64,000 nt of DNA, from assembly GCF_004362395.1 (NCBI RefSeq), contig NZ_SNWE01000017.1:1-64000 (forward strand), written 5' to 3'. Source of the stretch: Salegentibacter sp. 24. Its GTDB lineage: Bacteria; Bacteroidota; Bacteroidia; Flavobacteriales; Flavobacteriaceae. The translations under genes were made by a program, and so were the position numbers. Under the pieces are notes generated by a model. It was not told where the DNA came from. It did no database searches and saw only the letters and a program-made list of their open reading frames with translations. The stretch's first letter is position 1. Each line of letters starts with the position of its first letter. Shown here piece by piece: positions 1 to 7,993 of this stretch.

Positions 1-94
1 CAGGGTAAACTAAGGAACCGCCGTATACGAGAACCGTACGTACGCGTGGTGTGAGAGGACAGATAGGGAATTAATCCCTATCTTCCTACTCTAT
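1..94 (+). mobile_element. 3' end of a group II intron (domains V and VI)
   Basis: The sequence has the catalytic domain V hairpin (CCGCCGTATACG, an AGAA loop, CCGTACGTACG) followed by GTGGTGTGAGAGGAC, the conserved junction into domain VI. Domain VI is the hairpin AGATAGGGA-ATTAA-TCCCTATCT. The intron end falls at about base 94, directly against the stop codon of purB on the other strand. Only the 3' tail is in the window; the reverse transcriptase/maturase ORF would lie to the left. The exact 3' splice base is inferred from the ORF boundary, and the domain V arms carry slight mismatches. Confidence 0.8.
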
Positions 95-1432
95 TTAAAT
101 CCCTGTATAATTCTGAGGGGTTATTTTTTTAAGTTCTTCTTTTACTGATTCGGATACAGCCAAAGTTTCAATAAAATCAGCGATGCTTTTTTTATTTATT
201 TTTTCGTTTGTTCGGGTTAGGCCTTTCAATGCTTCATACGGATTTTTAAAACCTTCACGACGTAAAATAGTTTGTATGGCTTCAGCCACTACTGCCCAGT
301 TAGCTTCTAAATCTTCATTAAGTTTTTCCTTATTCAGTAATAATTTATCTAATCCTTTTAAAGTGCTTTTAAATGCAATACTGGTGTGCCCCATCGGAAC
401 GCCAATATTTCTTAAAACTGTACTATCGGTGAGATCTCGCTGTAGACGGCTAAGCGGTAACTTTGCAGAGAGATGTTCGAAAATCGCATTGGCAATTCCT
501 AAATTTCCTTCGCTGTTTTCAAAATCTATAGGGTTCACTTTATGCGGCATTGCCGAAGAACCTATTTCTCCTTTTTTAATCTTCTGTTTGAAATAATCCA
601 TAGAAACATAAGTCCATATATCACGATCTAAATCGATTAAAATGGTATTAATCCTTTTCAATCCATCAAATAAAGCGGCCATATGGTCGTAATGCTCAAT
701 TTGGGTCGTTGGAAAAGAATGATGTAATCTCAGTTTTTTCTGTACAAAATTTGTCCCAAATTCTTTCCAGTCAGTATTGGGATAGGCCACCTTGTGAGCG
801 TTGAAATTCCCAGTTGCACCGCCAAATTTGGCTGCATGCGGGACTTTATTTAAAAGGTCCAGTTGAGACTCCAAACGAGTAATAAAAACTTCTATTTCTT
901 TACCCAATCGAGTAGGGGAAGCTGGTTGCCCATGTGTTCTTGCCAGTAAAGGTACATTGGCCCAATCTTGTGAAAGCTGGGTTAATTTTGTGATAATTTG
1001 TTCTATCTCGGGTAGATACTCGGCATTAATTGCATCCTTTAGACTTAATGGAACCGCAGTATTATTTATGTCCTGAGAAGTCAATCCAAAGTGAATAAAT
1101 TCTTTATGGGCTTCCAGACCCAACTCATCAAATTTATTCTTCAATAGATATTCTACAGCTTTTACATCGTGATTAGTAGTTTTTTCAATTTCTTTTACAG
1201 CCTGTGCATCCAGGGTGGTGAAATTTTCATAGATCGCACGCAAGTCACTAAAAACCGAATGATCTATATCTTTTAGCTGAGGCAGTGGCAATTCGCAAAG
1301 AGCTATAAAATATTCAACTTCAACTTTTACCCTATATTTTATTAGGGCTTCTTCGCTAAAATAGGCTGAAAGTTTTTTCGTTTTGGAATGATATCTTCCG
1401 TCTATGGGGGAAATTGCAGTTAGCGGTGTCAT
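95..1432 (-). CDS. purB: adenylosuccinate lyase
   Basis: PurB cleaves SAICAR to AICAR and adenylosuccinate to AMP, releasing fumarate, in purine synthesis; it is a cytosolic homotetramer. The 445-residue length is normal for the E. coli-like PurB class. The fumarase/aspartase-superfamily signature SSAMPHKVNP is at residues 292-301, the flexible catalytic loop; the THGQ motif holding a catalytic His is near 166-169, and TSQD near 118. The start matches the family N-terminus (MTPLTAISPIDGRY). A group II intron end abuts the stop codon, so the native terminator has been displaced or replaced. Confidence 0.97.
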   Translation of the reverse strand: MTPLTAISPIDGRYHSKTKKLSAYFSEEALIKYRVKVEVEYFIALCELPLPQLKDIDHSVFSDLRAIYENFTTLDAQAVKEIEKTTNHDVKAVEYLLKNKFDELGLEAHKEFIHFGLTSQDINNTAVPLSLKDAINAEYLPEIEQIITKLTQLSQDWANVPLLARTHGQPASPTRLGKEIEVFITRLESQLDLLNKVPHAAKFGGATGNFNAHKVAYPNTDWKEFGTNFVQKKLRLHHSFPTTQIEHYDHMAALFDGLKRINTILIDLDRDIWTYVSMDYFKQKIKKGEIGSSAMPHKVNPIDFENSEGNLGIANAIFEHLSAKLPLSRLQRDLTDSTVLRNIGVPMGHTSIAFKSTLKGLDKLLLNKEKLNEDLEANWAVVAEAIQTILRREGFKNPYEALKGLTRTNEKINKKSIADFIETLAVSESVKEELKKITPQNYTGI

Positions 1433-1458
1433 GTATTTGATTTAGGAATTGAAAGTCG

Positions 1459-1466
1459 CAAAGATA
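1459..1466 (-). promoter_or_regulatory. Bacteroidota -7 element upstream of purB
   Basis: Read on the minus strand this is TATCTTTG, a perfect TAnnTTTG, 26 bases before the purB start. A TTT stands 19 bases further upstream in place of the consensus TTG. The position suits a short leader. Confidence 0.5.
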
Positions 1467-1528
1467 CTGCTTCCAGATAATCTTTAAAACCGCTACCGCA
1501 TTTCTTTTCTCAATAATCTTTCAAGCAT

Positions 1529-2215
1529 TTATTCCCTATTTTTTAAATCATGTACTAATTTGGGGACCCCTATTGTAGCGTTTTCAGCTATAATATGGAG
1601 GTTACGTTTTTCTGAAATACTTGGTTTTGGATCTATGAAATAAACAGGGATTCCATCCGGTGCAAAATCTAACAGCCCCGCCGCAGGATAAACCTGCATG
1701 GAAGTTCCTATTATGAGGAGCATTTGGGCTCCAGACACAATTTCCATGGCTTTTTCAAACATTGGCACTGCTTCACCAAACCAAACCACATGGGGCCTGA
1801 GTTGATAGTTGAATTCGCAGAAATCACCAGGATTAATATCTCGCTTCCAATCCATTATCAGGTTTTCATTAAAGGTACTTCTGGCTTTTAAAAGCTCCCC
1901 GTGTAAATGGGTGACTCTCGTACTTCCGGCTCTTTCGTGGAGATCATCTATATTTTGGGTAATTATTTCAACATCATAATTTTTTTCCAAATCAACTAAT
2001 GCTTTATGCGCAGCATTTGGCTCTACAGTTAATAATTGCCTTCGTCTCTTATTGTAAAAATCTAAAACCAACTGCTGGTTGCTTTCCCAACCCATAGGGG
2101 ATGCAACCTCCATAACATCGTGCCCTTCCCATAAACCATCTGCGTCTCTAAAGGTTTTTATGCCACTTTCAGCACTTATACCTGCGCCTGTAAGAATTAC
2201 TATTTTCTTCCTCAT
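1529..2215 (-). CDS. Sir2-family NAD-dependent protein deacylase
   Basis: Sirtuins remove acyl groups from lysine using NAD, releasing nicotinamide and O-acyl-ADP-ribose. The Rossmann NAD motif GAGISAESGIKTFRD is near residues 10-24, TQNIDDLH at 86-93, the catalytic His in HLHG (103-106) and FGE at 146-148. The YNKR at 54-57 matches the YxxR motif that recognises succinyl/malonyl-lysine in SIRT5/CobB-type enzymes, so desuccinylase activity is plausible. The zinc-binding CxxC pairs are missing: only one Cys lies in the region after HLHG. The 228-residue length is typical of compact bacterial sirtuins. It runs in the same direction as purB, 97 bases upstream of it, and is probably transcribed separately because purB has its own promoter element. 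Confidence 0.93.
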   Translation of the reverse strand: MRKKIVILTGAGISAESGIKTFRDADGLWEGHDVMEVASPMGWESNQQLVLDFYNKRRRQLLTVEPNAAHKALVDLEKNYDVEIITQNIDDLHERAGSTRVTHLHGELLKARSTFNENLIMDWKRDINPGDFCEFNYQLRPHVVWFGEAVPMFEKAMEIVSGAQMLLIIGTSMQVYPAAGLLDFAPDGIPVYFIDPKPSISEKRNLHIIAENATIGVPKLVHDLKNRE

Positions 2216-2425
2216 ACTTTACTTTTAAGAAATGCAGATGGTAATATAATGTTAATCTCATTCAATTTAAAACGTTAAATGCAATTTTGCTGTTACCTCT
2301 TATTCAGTTTTTTAAGGTTTTCATGTTGTTAAATTGTTGATAAAGGGTAAAATATCACGCAACTATTCGGGGTTATATGCATCTCTAAAGAGAATGATTA
2401 ATAACCTAAAAAATTAAAATTCGAC

Positions 2426-3271
2426 ATGAAAAAATTAGCATTTACATTAATGATGATCGCGGGATTCACAAGTTGTGAGAGTGACGATGATTCGGTAGAC
2501 ATTCCTTTTGAAGGCGATACTGAAGAATACACGCTGAATGAAATGAGTGATTCTGGCATAACCGGAACCGTAATCTTTACGGAAAATGAAGATGGCTCGG
2601 CAACGGTAGCGTTTGATCTGGAAGGCACCGAGGATGGTGAGTTGTATCCCACACACATTCACTATGATAATGCTGCCGATGGTGGCGAAATTGCTATTCC
2701 TTTAGAACCTATTGATGGGACTACAGGAATCAGTATCACGGAAGTTTCTGCTTTAGAGGATGGTACAGATATTAGCTATGAGGAATTAATTGAATTTGAT
2801 GGTTACATCAATGTCCATAAAAGTGCAGAAGATTTGGAAACAATTGTCGCTCAAACCGATATTGGTGAAAACGTCCTTACCGGAGAATCTGTAACATACG
2901 ATTTAAACGAAGTAGATGTGCCCGGAGTAAGTGGTTCTGCTCTTTTTGAAGAGCGTGCAAACGGTGAAACTTTAGTTACCCTTATGCTGGATGGAGCTGA
3001 AGAAGGTAATATGTATCCCGCTCATATCCATGCAGGATCTGTGGAAGAGGCACCCGGAGAAATTGTGATCACTTTTAACCCTGTGAATGGTACTACCGGT
3101 ATGAGTATGACCAATATAGTTATGACCGATGGATCCGAAGAGGAAGAAGAGGAAGTAATTACCTATGAGGAATTGTTAACCTATGATGGGTATATAAATG
3201 TGCATGCCAGTGCAGATGACCTGGAAACTCTTGTAGCCCAGGGAAATATGGGAGCTAACGCTAACGAGTAA
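2426..3271 (+). CDS. lipoprotein with two CHRD domains
   Basis: A 281-residue secreted protein. The N-terminus MKKLAFTLMMIAGFTSC ends in a lipobox with lipidated Cys near residue 17, followed by an acidic stretch (ESDDD). Two CHRD (chordin-like) domains follow, each with the landmarks THIH or AHIH, TTG[IM]S, and FDGYINVH/YDGYINVH. CHRD domains were first described in chordin and occur widely in bacterial secreted proteins; the biochemical role is unknown and I do not assign one. It is a close paralogue of the next gene. A hairpin with a T-run follows the stop. Confidence 0.9.
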   Translation: MKKLAFTLMMIAGFTSCESDDDSVDIPFEGDTEEYTLNEMSDSGITGTVIFTENEDGSATVAFDLEGTEDGELYPTHIHYDNAADGGEIAIPLEPIDGTTGISITEVSALEDGTDISYEELIEFDGYINVHKSAEDLETIVAQTDIGENVLTGESVTYDLNEVDVPGVSGSALFEERANGETLVTLMLDGAEEGNMYPAHIHAGSVEEAPGEIVITFNPVNGTTGMSMTNIVMTDGSEEEEEEVITYEELLTYDGYINVHASADDLETLVAQGNMGANANE

Positions 3272-3295
3272 TAATATTAAGATTTGTTTTTACGA

Positions 3296-3330
3296 ATGCT
3301 CGACTTATAACTTATAGGTCGGGCATTTTT
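3296..3330 (+). terminator. rho-independent terminator of the two-domain CHRD gene
   Basis: ATGCTCGAC pairs with GTCGGGCAT (one G-T wobble) around a 13-base loop, followed by a T-run. It begins 25 bases after the stop codon. Confidence 0.75.
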
Positions 3331-3802
3331 TACTTTCAGCCTACCGCTGTTGTTAAATCATCAAGTTTATTTTAAAGTCTGTTATTGACTTGTATTGCAG
3401 GTCTCTGACTTTTAAAAACATCCAAAAAAATATGCCATATTGATTTTAAAGTTTTGGTATATAATATATTTATGTAATAATTCAATCTTTCCCTACCAGT
3501 TCTAAAGAGGTATTGCAATAAAAGTCTAAGTTAAAATAGCTCTTATATAACTCTCTTTTAAATCTCTGCTAATCCCTCCAAAACCAAAAATTCTATAGCT
3601 TTATTATCCCCTGTAGGTTTTGATTCTGTGGCGTTAAAAATTTCCATTTCCTCATATTAACATTGTTTGTGAATCCTTTTTATAAAGCTTAACATCCGTT
3701 AAAACCCTCTAGCTCGTATCTCTAGATAGATTTGATAGCGAAAACAAAAATAAAGATGTTTTCTCAACTCTAAATTTACTAATAACTAAAATTTTTAATC
3801 TT
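3331..3802. other. intergenic region between the CHRD genes
   Basis: About 470 bases of AT-rich sequence with no supportable gene. It must hold the promoter of the five-domain CHRD gene, but I could not find a clean TTG-N19-TAnnTTTG. An antisense reading frame overlapping 3709-4047 is a shadow of the downstream gene. Confidence 0.6.
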
Positions 3803-5761
3803 ATGAAAAAATTTTTACTTGCTATTTTTATAGCACTTCCATTTATGCTTATGAGCTGTAGTAGTGATGATGATGCAGTCGACCCTGAAGATGACTTCGA
3901 AGGAGAAACAAAATCTTTTGAATTGTATTCAGTTGCTGATCCTTCCATTTCTGGTACCGCTACCTTTATTGAAAATGAAGATAATAGCACGACTGTAGAA
4001 CTCGAATTACAGGGAACTCCGGATGGAGGAATGCACCCTGCCCACATTCATTATAATACAGCTGCGGAAGGTGGTGATATTGCCGTATCTTTTGAGCCTG
4101 TAGAGGGATCTACCGGAATGAGTAGCACAACTTTCTCTACATTAGATGATGGAACAAATATCACTTATGATGAAGCTATTAATTTTGATGGATATATCAA
4201 TGTACACTTAAGTGCAGACGATCTTGGTACTTTAGTAGCGCAAGGCGATATCGGAGTAAACGAACTTACCGGGGAATCTAAAAATTACATGCTAGAAGAG
4301 AGAGCTGTCGAGGGAATTTCAGGAAATATAATGTTTCAGGAGCGAGTAAATGGTGAAGCCTTAGCAACTATTATGCTGGAAGGAACCCCGGAAGATGGGG
4401 AGCACCCGGCACACATACATATGGGATCTGTTGCTGAAGCTCCGGGAAATATTGCATTTACATTTACTCCGGTCAATGGCGCAACAGGAATGAGTAAAAC
4501 TAATGTTGCTACACTAGACGATGGTACTGAATTTATGTACACCGACGTACTCAACTATGATGGCTATGTAAATGTTCACTTGAGTGCTGATGAATTAGGA
4601 ACTATTGTAGCCCAGAATGATATAGGAGCTAACGAACTAACCGGTGAAACTAAAACTTATGAGCTTGATGAAAGAGCTGTAGCAGGAATAAGCGGAACTG
4701 TTACATTTGAGGAACGTATGAGCGGTGCTGCCCTTGCTACTATTATGCTTAATGGAACTCCGGAAGAAGGAATGCACCCAGCACATATTCATATGGGATC
4801 TTTTGTGGAAGGCCCTGGAGATATAGCATTCACATTTAATCCTGTAAATGGTGCTACTGGGATGAGTATGACTCAGGTAGAGATGTTTGACGATGATACG
4901 GAATTTGGTTATGAAGAAGTGCTAAATTATGATGGGTATGTAAACGTTCATCTTAGTGCAGATGCTCTTGGTACGGTGGTTGCCCAGGGAGATATTGGAG
5001 CCAATGAGTTAACCGGTGAAAGTAAAACTTACCAATTAGGAGAGAAAGAGGTTGAAGGAATTAATGGTTCCGTAATTTTTGAAGAAAGAATGAGTGGAGA
5101 GGCCTTAGCAACTATTATGTTAGAGGGAACTCCGGCAGGAGGGATGCACCCAGCTCATATTCATATGGGAACCGCGGCTGAAGGCCCTGGCGATATTGCG
5201 TTTACTTTTAATTCCGTAAATGGAGCCACCGGTATGAGTATGACACACGTTGCGATGCTTGATGATGGTACTGAATTTGGATATGAAGATGTACTGAATT
5301 ATGATGGTTATATAAACGTCCACTTGAGTGCAGAAGAGCTCGGGGTTATTGTTGCTCAAGGTGACATCGGTCAAAATGAACTTACAGGAGAGTCAGCTTC
5401 TTATGATCTTAATAGTGTAGATATTGAAGGAATTATGGGAACAGCCATGTTTGAAGAACGCGTTAATGGAGAAACTTTGGTTACCATAATGCTTGAAGGG
5501 ACCCAGGAGGGTGCGGAGCATCCCGCCCATATCCATATAGGTTCCGTTGCAAATGCTCCCGGAGATATCGCTATTTCGTTGAATTCAGTTAATGGCAGCA
5601 CAGGTATGAGTATGACAAACGTAGCTTCTTTTGACGGAGAGGATGGAGAAATGATAGATTATAATGGGCTTTTAGAGTACGATGGTTATTTAAATGTTCA
5701 TTTGAGTGCAGAGGAATTAGCTACACTTGTGGCTCAGGGGAATGTTGGTTCTAATTCTTAG
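3803..5761 (+). CDS. lipoprotein with five tandem CHRD domains
   Basis: A 652-residue acidic lipoprotein: signal peptide with lipobox LMSC (Cys near 19), then a short acidic linker and five CHRD domains of about 120-125 residues. Each domain repeats AHIH-[MY/I]-[GN], then NGATGMS or close variants, then YDGY[VI]NVHLSA and VAQ[GN]DIG. Middle domains resemble each other more than the ends, as expected from internal duplication. The paralogue 530 bases upstream has two domains. Likely exposed on the cell surface or in the periplasm; the conserved His pair suggests metal binding, which is inference only. Confidence 0.9.
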   Translation: MKKFLLAIFIALPFMLMSCSSDDDAVDPEDDFEGETKSFELYSVADPSISGTATFIENEDNSTTVELELQGTPDGGMHPAHIHYNTAAEGGDIAVSFEPVEGSTGMSSTTFSTLDDGTNITYDEAINFDGYINVHLSADDLGTLVAQGDIGVNELTGESKNYMLEERAVEGISGNIMFQERVNGEALATIMLEGTPEDGEHPAHIHMGSVAEAPGNIAFTFTPVNGATGMSKTNVATLDDGTEFMYTDVLNYDGYVNVHLSADELGTIVAQNDIGANELTGETKTYELDERAVAGISGTVTFEERMSGAALATIMLNGTPEEGMHPAHIHMGSFVEGPGDIAFTFNPVNGATGMSMTQVEMFDDDTEFGYEEVLNYDGYVNVHLSADALGTVVAQGDIGANELTGESKTYQLGEKEVEGINGSVIFEERMSGEALATIMLEGTPAGGMHPAHIHMGTAAEGPGDIAFTFNSVNGATGMSMTHVAMLDDGTEFGYEDVLNYDGYINVHLSAEELGVIVAQGDIGQNELTGESASYDLNSVDIEGIMGTAMFEERVNGETLVTIMLEGTQEGAEHPAHIHIGSVANAPGDIAISLNSVNGSTGMSMTNVASFDGEDGEMIDYNGLLEYDGYLNVHLSAEELATLVAQGNVGSNS

Positions 5762-5787
5762 AACTTTTAAATTTATATAAAACTGAT

Positions 5788-5817
5788 AACCCGGTTTCTT
5801 TGAGGCCGGGTTTTTCT
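5788..5817 (+). terminator. rho-independent terminator of the five-domain CHRD gene
   Basis: AACCCGG pairs with CCGGGTT around an 11-base loop, then TTTTTCTTG. It lies 27 bases after the stop codon. Confidence 0.85.
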
Positions 5818-5902
5818 TGTTTTTAAATCCTTTGAAAACTAAGTAGAATGATAGGTTGCTAAATTATTAAGTAGAAAAATTTTAAAATTTTCTTACGAAA
5901 CT

Positions 5903-5927
5903 ACCCGACTTAGTCTCGGGTTTTTTA
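5903..5927 (+). terminator. second terminator-like hairpin upstream of trmH
   Basis: ACCCGA pairs with TCGGGT around CTTAGTC, followed by TTTTTAATTTT, only 11 bases before the trmH start. It could back up the upstream terminator or attenuate trmH. Confidence 0.7.
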
Positions 5928-5937
5928 ATTTTAACCT

Positions 5938-6597
5938 ATGCAAAAAAAGAAGCTTCTAGACCATCTTCAATCTTTTCTAACCCCAAGGCGTATTGCTTTA
6001 TTTGATCAGGTCATTGGACAACGTACTAACCATTTTACAGTGGTTACACAAGATGTTTATCAATTACATAACACCAGTGCTGTAATAAGAAGTTGTGAGG
6101 TATTTGGAATTCAAAATATTCACGTCATAGAAGAACGCAAACCTAAACGAATAGATCGAGAAATTGCGATGGGTGCACAAAAATGGGTAGATGTTAACCG
6201 GTATTCTACTTCGAAAGAATGTATAAGGGAATTACGAAGTAAAGGATATCAAATTGTTGCCACGACTCCATACGGCAAAAGTACAGCACTTGAAAATTTT
6301 GATATCGAAAAGGCCTCAGCTATTTTCTTCGGAACCGAAAAAGATGGTTTAAGTGATGAAATTTTAAAAGAGGCCGATTGTAGCTTGAATATACCCATGG
6401 TGGGTTTTACTGAAAGTCTTAATATTTCGGTTTCTGCAGCTATTATTTTGCAGAGCATTACTTCTCGCTTGAAAAACAGCGAAATTGCCTGGCGGCTTTC
6501 GAAAGTAGAGAAAGAAAACCTTAAATATAAATGGTTGAAAAAGTGTATTAAAAATTCAGATTCAATAATAGCGCAGTACCAAACAGAAAATCCCTAA
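5938..6597 (+). CDS. trmH: tRNA (guanosine-2'-O-)-methyltransferase, SPOUT/TrmH family
   Basis: A SpoU-type SAM-dependent 2'-O-ribose methyltransferase, probably for G18 in the tRNA D-loop. The three SPOUT motifs are clear: HNTSAVIRSCEVFG with catalytic Arg (44-57), FGTEKDGLSDE (131-141), and IPMVGFTESLNISVSAA (152-168), which forms the trefoil knot. Length (219) and the N-terminal extension fit TrmH rather than the shorter TrmL or longer RlmB. The next gene follows after 25 bases and may be co-transcribed. Confidence 0.9.
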   Translation: MQKKKLLDHLQSFLTPRRIALFDQVIGQRTNHFTVVTQDVYQLHNTSAVIRSCEVFGIQNIHVIEERKPKRIDREIAMGAQKWVDVNRYSTSKECIRELRSKGYQIVATTPYGKSTALENFDIEKASAIFFGTEKDGLSDEILKEADCSLNIPMVGFTESLNISVSAAIILQSITSRLKNSEIAWRLSKVEKENLKYKWLKKCIKNSDSIIAQYQTENP

Positions 6598-6622
6598 TTT
6601 AGATAAATAATTATTTATAAGA

Positions 6623-7165
6623 ATGACCCTCTTCTTTTACCTACTTATCGCATTTATTACTTTTATTGCCTTTCTTCATGCCTGGGCAAAGAAAAAATAT
6701 GATATAAGCCGAACCATGGTGATTAACTCTCCGCGTGACGTTGTTTTTAGCTTTGTAAGGCAATTGAAAAACCATCCTATTTGGGTTCCTTGGTTTTATA
6801 AATATCCCAAAACTTTACTAAAACATAAGGGTGAAGACGGTAAACTCGGAGCCACTATTTATTGGAAAGGCAACAATAAAGAAGTTGGAGAAGGAACTCA
6901 AAAGATAATTAAAGTGAAACACCCTCGTGTTTTTGAAACCAGGGTATTATTTGTTAAACCAGTTAAGGTTAGTTTGCTCACGTATTTTGCGGCAAAAGAA
7001 CTTGAACCCGGAAAATCCAAAGTAGTCTGGGGAATTAGAGGAAATTTACCTTTTCCACTTTCAGTAATAAGTCTTTTTTATAGCCCAGAAAAATTAATGG
7101 GGCAAGATCTGGAAAAAGGCCTTATGAATTTGAAAATTAAAATGGAAAACAGGGCAAAAGTTTAA
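6623..7165 (+). CDS. SRPBCC-family (START/polyketide-cyclase-like) membrane-anchored protein
   Basis: 180 residues. Residues 1-20 form one hydrophobic segment (FFYLLIAFITFIAFLHAWA), followed by an SRPBCC-type start (ISRTMVINSPRDVVFSFVRQLKNHPIW), typical of hydrophobic-ligand-binding helix-grip proteins. The ligand is unknown. It overlaps the end of the convergent next gene by four bases. Confidence 0.75.
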   Translation: MTLFFYLLIAFITFIAFLHAWAKKKYDISRTMVINSPRDVVFSFVRQLKNHPIWVPWFYKYPKTLLKHKGEDGKLGATIYWKGNNKEVGEGTQKIIKVKHPRVFETRVLFVKPVKVSLLTYFAAKELEPGKSKVVWGIRGNLPFPLSVISLFYSPEKLMGQDLEKGLMNLKIKMENRAKV

Positions 7166-7917
7166 TTTCGTTGTAAAACGCGATATTCTTCGTAACAGCC
7201 ACTCAATGCATCCAAAATTTGTAGATCATTCGCTGATTTTAAAAATGCCTCAGAGTAACTGCATCGCTGCAAAATCTCATTGAGTTCTACTTCATTGATC
7301 GGAAGTAATGCAATAAGAGTTTCCCTGTCAAATTTAGTTCTTAGAAGATCTCTTATCTCATCCTCCTCCTTCATTTGCCTTAATTTTCGCATTTCTTTAG
7401 GTTTGTCACCAAAAATATTGTGCATTAAATCAGCAGGATTAAAAATCGCCCCTAAAGTACGGGATACAGCACTTGGAGAATTACCGCCACTTTCGTACCC
7501 TGCATTTAATCCAGAAATGCTATATCTGTTATTCTCATAAATAGGAATATTTTTAGCATCTATTTCGAGATATCCAGTAAGGGTTACTGGTTTTAAAACT
7601 ACCTCTTCCAAGGCAATACCTAATTCTGTCATTTTTACTTTTACACTTCCATATTTAAGCCAGTCATTAGTAACTCTCACTTTTATAGGCCTGAATCCGA
7701 GGTAAGAGAAATATAATGTATCATTAACTGTAGCTTGCAATTCAAAAGTCCCGTCTTCTTCACTAACGGCGCCTTTAACCTGGTTGAGGTTTACGATATG
7801 GACCTTCTCAATGGGTTTGTCGTTTGCCGCATTCATAACGGTTCCTGATACAACATCCTGGGAAAATGCCTGCAGTGATAAAAAAAGTAGGAAAAGGGTA
7901 AAAAAAGATTTCTTCAT
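7162..7917 (-). CDS. exported carboxypeptidase-regulatory-like domain protein
   Basis: 251 residues with a signal peptide (MKKSFFTLFLLFLSLQAFSQ). Residues 21-105 form the beta-sandwich CarboxypepD_reg-like domain found at the N-terminus of TonB receptors: VVSGTVMNAANDKPIEKVHI, then a GTFEL turn and LYFSYLGFRPI. There is no TonB barrel after it; the C-terminal part is helical and charged with no family I recognise. Function unknown, cell envelope. Confidence 0.8.
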   Translation of the reverse strand: MKKSFFTLFLLFLSLQAFSQDVVSGTVMNAANDKPIEKVHIVNLNQVKGAVSEEDGTFELQATVNDTLYFSYLGFRPIKVRVTNDWLKYGSVKVKMTELGIALEEVVLKPVTLTGYLEIDAKNIPIYENNRYSISGLNAGYESGGNSPSAVSRTLGAIFNPADLMHNIFGDKPKEMRKLRQMKEEDEIRDLLRTKFDRETLIALLPINEVELNEILQRCSYSEAFLKSANDLQILDALSGCYEEYRVLQRN

Positions 7918-7993
7918 AACAATTGGCGCCTAAATTATAAAATACGTATAAAAAACAATGCCATAATTTAAAATTTAGGCGCCAGATGTGAAA

